Source: Oegoconia quadripuncta
Taxonomy: Eukaryota; Arthropoda; Insecta; Lepidoptera; Autostichidae
DNA: 64,000 bases
Direction: 5' to 3'
Assembly: GCA_949316235.1 (NCBI GenBank)
Contig: OX438747.1
Location: forward strand, 33,991,601-34,055,600
A model generated the notes under the pieces. That model had not been told where the DNA came from, did not search any database, and worked only from the letters and a program-made list of their open reading frames with translations. A program made the position numbers and the translations under genes. How positions within the stretch are numbered: the first letter of the stretch is position 1; every line of letters starts with the position of its first letter. Positions 63,455 through 64,000 of this stretch are shown in pieces.

Positions 63455-63620
63455 TTGTGAAAATTGGTTTATACCGCGGGAACTACTACTTTATCGGGAT
63501 AAGAAATGTCCTGTTTTAATCGAGGGTATGTCATTAAATACCAATTACATCCAAATCTGTCCATCCGTTTCGCCGTGATTGGGCAACAAACAAACATCCA
63601 AACTTGCACATTTATAATTT
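63455..63620 (+). repeat. Interspersed repeat tail shared with 28210-28450
   Basis: ACTTTATCGGGATAAGAAAT, GTGATTGGGCAACAAACAAAC, TTTATAATTTAAGTTAGA. Confidence 0.5.
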
Positions 63621-63639
63621 AAGTTAGATTAGATAGTTG

Positions 63640-63780
63640 GGTGTATATTTTTCATTTATTACTATAAAAAGAAAATGTATATGTGCAGTTTATCAACCAT
63701 CTGGTATCCGTAATACAAGCCTAGTTACTTATTGTGGAACTAGATGACGCTGTGTGTGTGCAAATGATATTTATATGTCG
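63640..63780 (+). repeat. SINE S2b, 3' part
   Basis: TTTATCAACCATCTGGTATCC and GGAACTAGATGACGCTGTG; head missing. Confidence 0.7.
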
Positions 63781-63920
63781 TAGATAGCGATAAATTAGCG
63801 ACAGAATTTATTATTTCAATAATGAAATGACTATCATAATACGCGGTAGTAAAGTAAACCTGGTAGCGCTGGTATCGCCGGAAATGGCGCGGTGACGACG
63901 TTAACAGTTATATTAGGTCT

Positions 63921-63994
63921 TCACATCGAAAATGGGACACACTTTGCTACCAGCCTTCAAAGGAGTCGGAGCTCCACTGAACACATCAACGACT
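63921..63994 (+). CDS. Possible exon at the right edge
   Basis: ATG in good context (GAAAATGG) opens MGHTLLPAFKGVGAPLNTST and reaches ACGACT before GTGAGT, a good donor. Reading from the acceptor-like TTATATTAG upstream, another frame is also open. Too short to identify; the next exon would lie outside the window. Confidence 0.28.
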
Positions 63995-64000
63995 GTGAGT

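Overview
The window looks like an insect nuclear genome, most likely a moth or butterfly: it is AT-rich and gene-poor, its genes are split by introns, and it is packed with fragments of CR1/Jockey-type LINEs, tRNA-derived SINEs and small DNA transposons. That assignment is an inference from style and repeat types; no species can be named from sequence alone. Almost none of the open frames outside the features below look like host genes.

Host genes. (1) 17971-21902, plus strand: three exons whose phases join into a 391-residue SNM1/Artemis-like metallo-beta-lactamase/beta-CASP nuclease. (2) 29330-47936, plus strand: five exons joining into a 183-residue secreted protein with a signal peptide and two six-cysteine Kazal-like domains; intron 1 is about 14.8 kb and holds several transposons. 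(3) 51387-51420, plus strand: a possible signal-peptide exon of a further secreted protein. (4) 54255-54766, minus strand: last coding exon of an unrecognised secreted acidic helical protein. (5) A possible exon at the right edge.

Mobile DNA by region. 1-2359: LINE debris and a 366-bp palindrome. 2360-5100: complete Tc1/mariner-superfamily transposon (DD41D transposase, about 470-bp inverted repeats, TA target). 5341-6950: large foldback element with an 8-bp target duplication. 7046-17661: Harbinger-like remnant, SINEs, a poly(A) SINE-like family without an obvious tRNA head, and an RNase H LINE end. 19888-23080: intron 2 of the nuclease gene and its 3' flank, with two elements rich in repeated short words. 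23236-29257: LINE ends and MITEs. 29768-30123: MITE carrying a THAP-like first exon. 30147-34279: DNA transposon coding for a DUF7869-like protein. 35293-40187: nearly complete CR1-group LINE. 40880-50555: MITEs nested inside MITEs, the SINE palindrome at 42970-43900, and the last exons of the Kazal gene. 50556-64000: SINEs, LINE ends, a mariner MITE and CpG-rich repeated units.

Most biological interest lies in the transposons: the DUF7869-like element, the THAP MITE, two word-repeat elements with apparent 9-bp target duplications, and an element inserted inside one of them. The two main host genes work in different processes (DNA end processing and extracellular protease control) and show no operon-like link.
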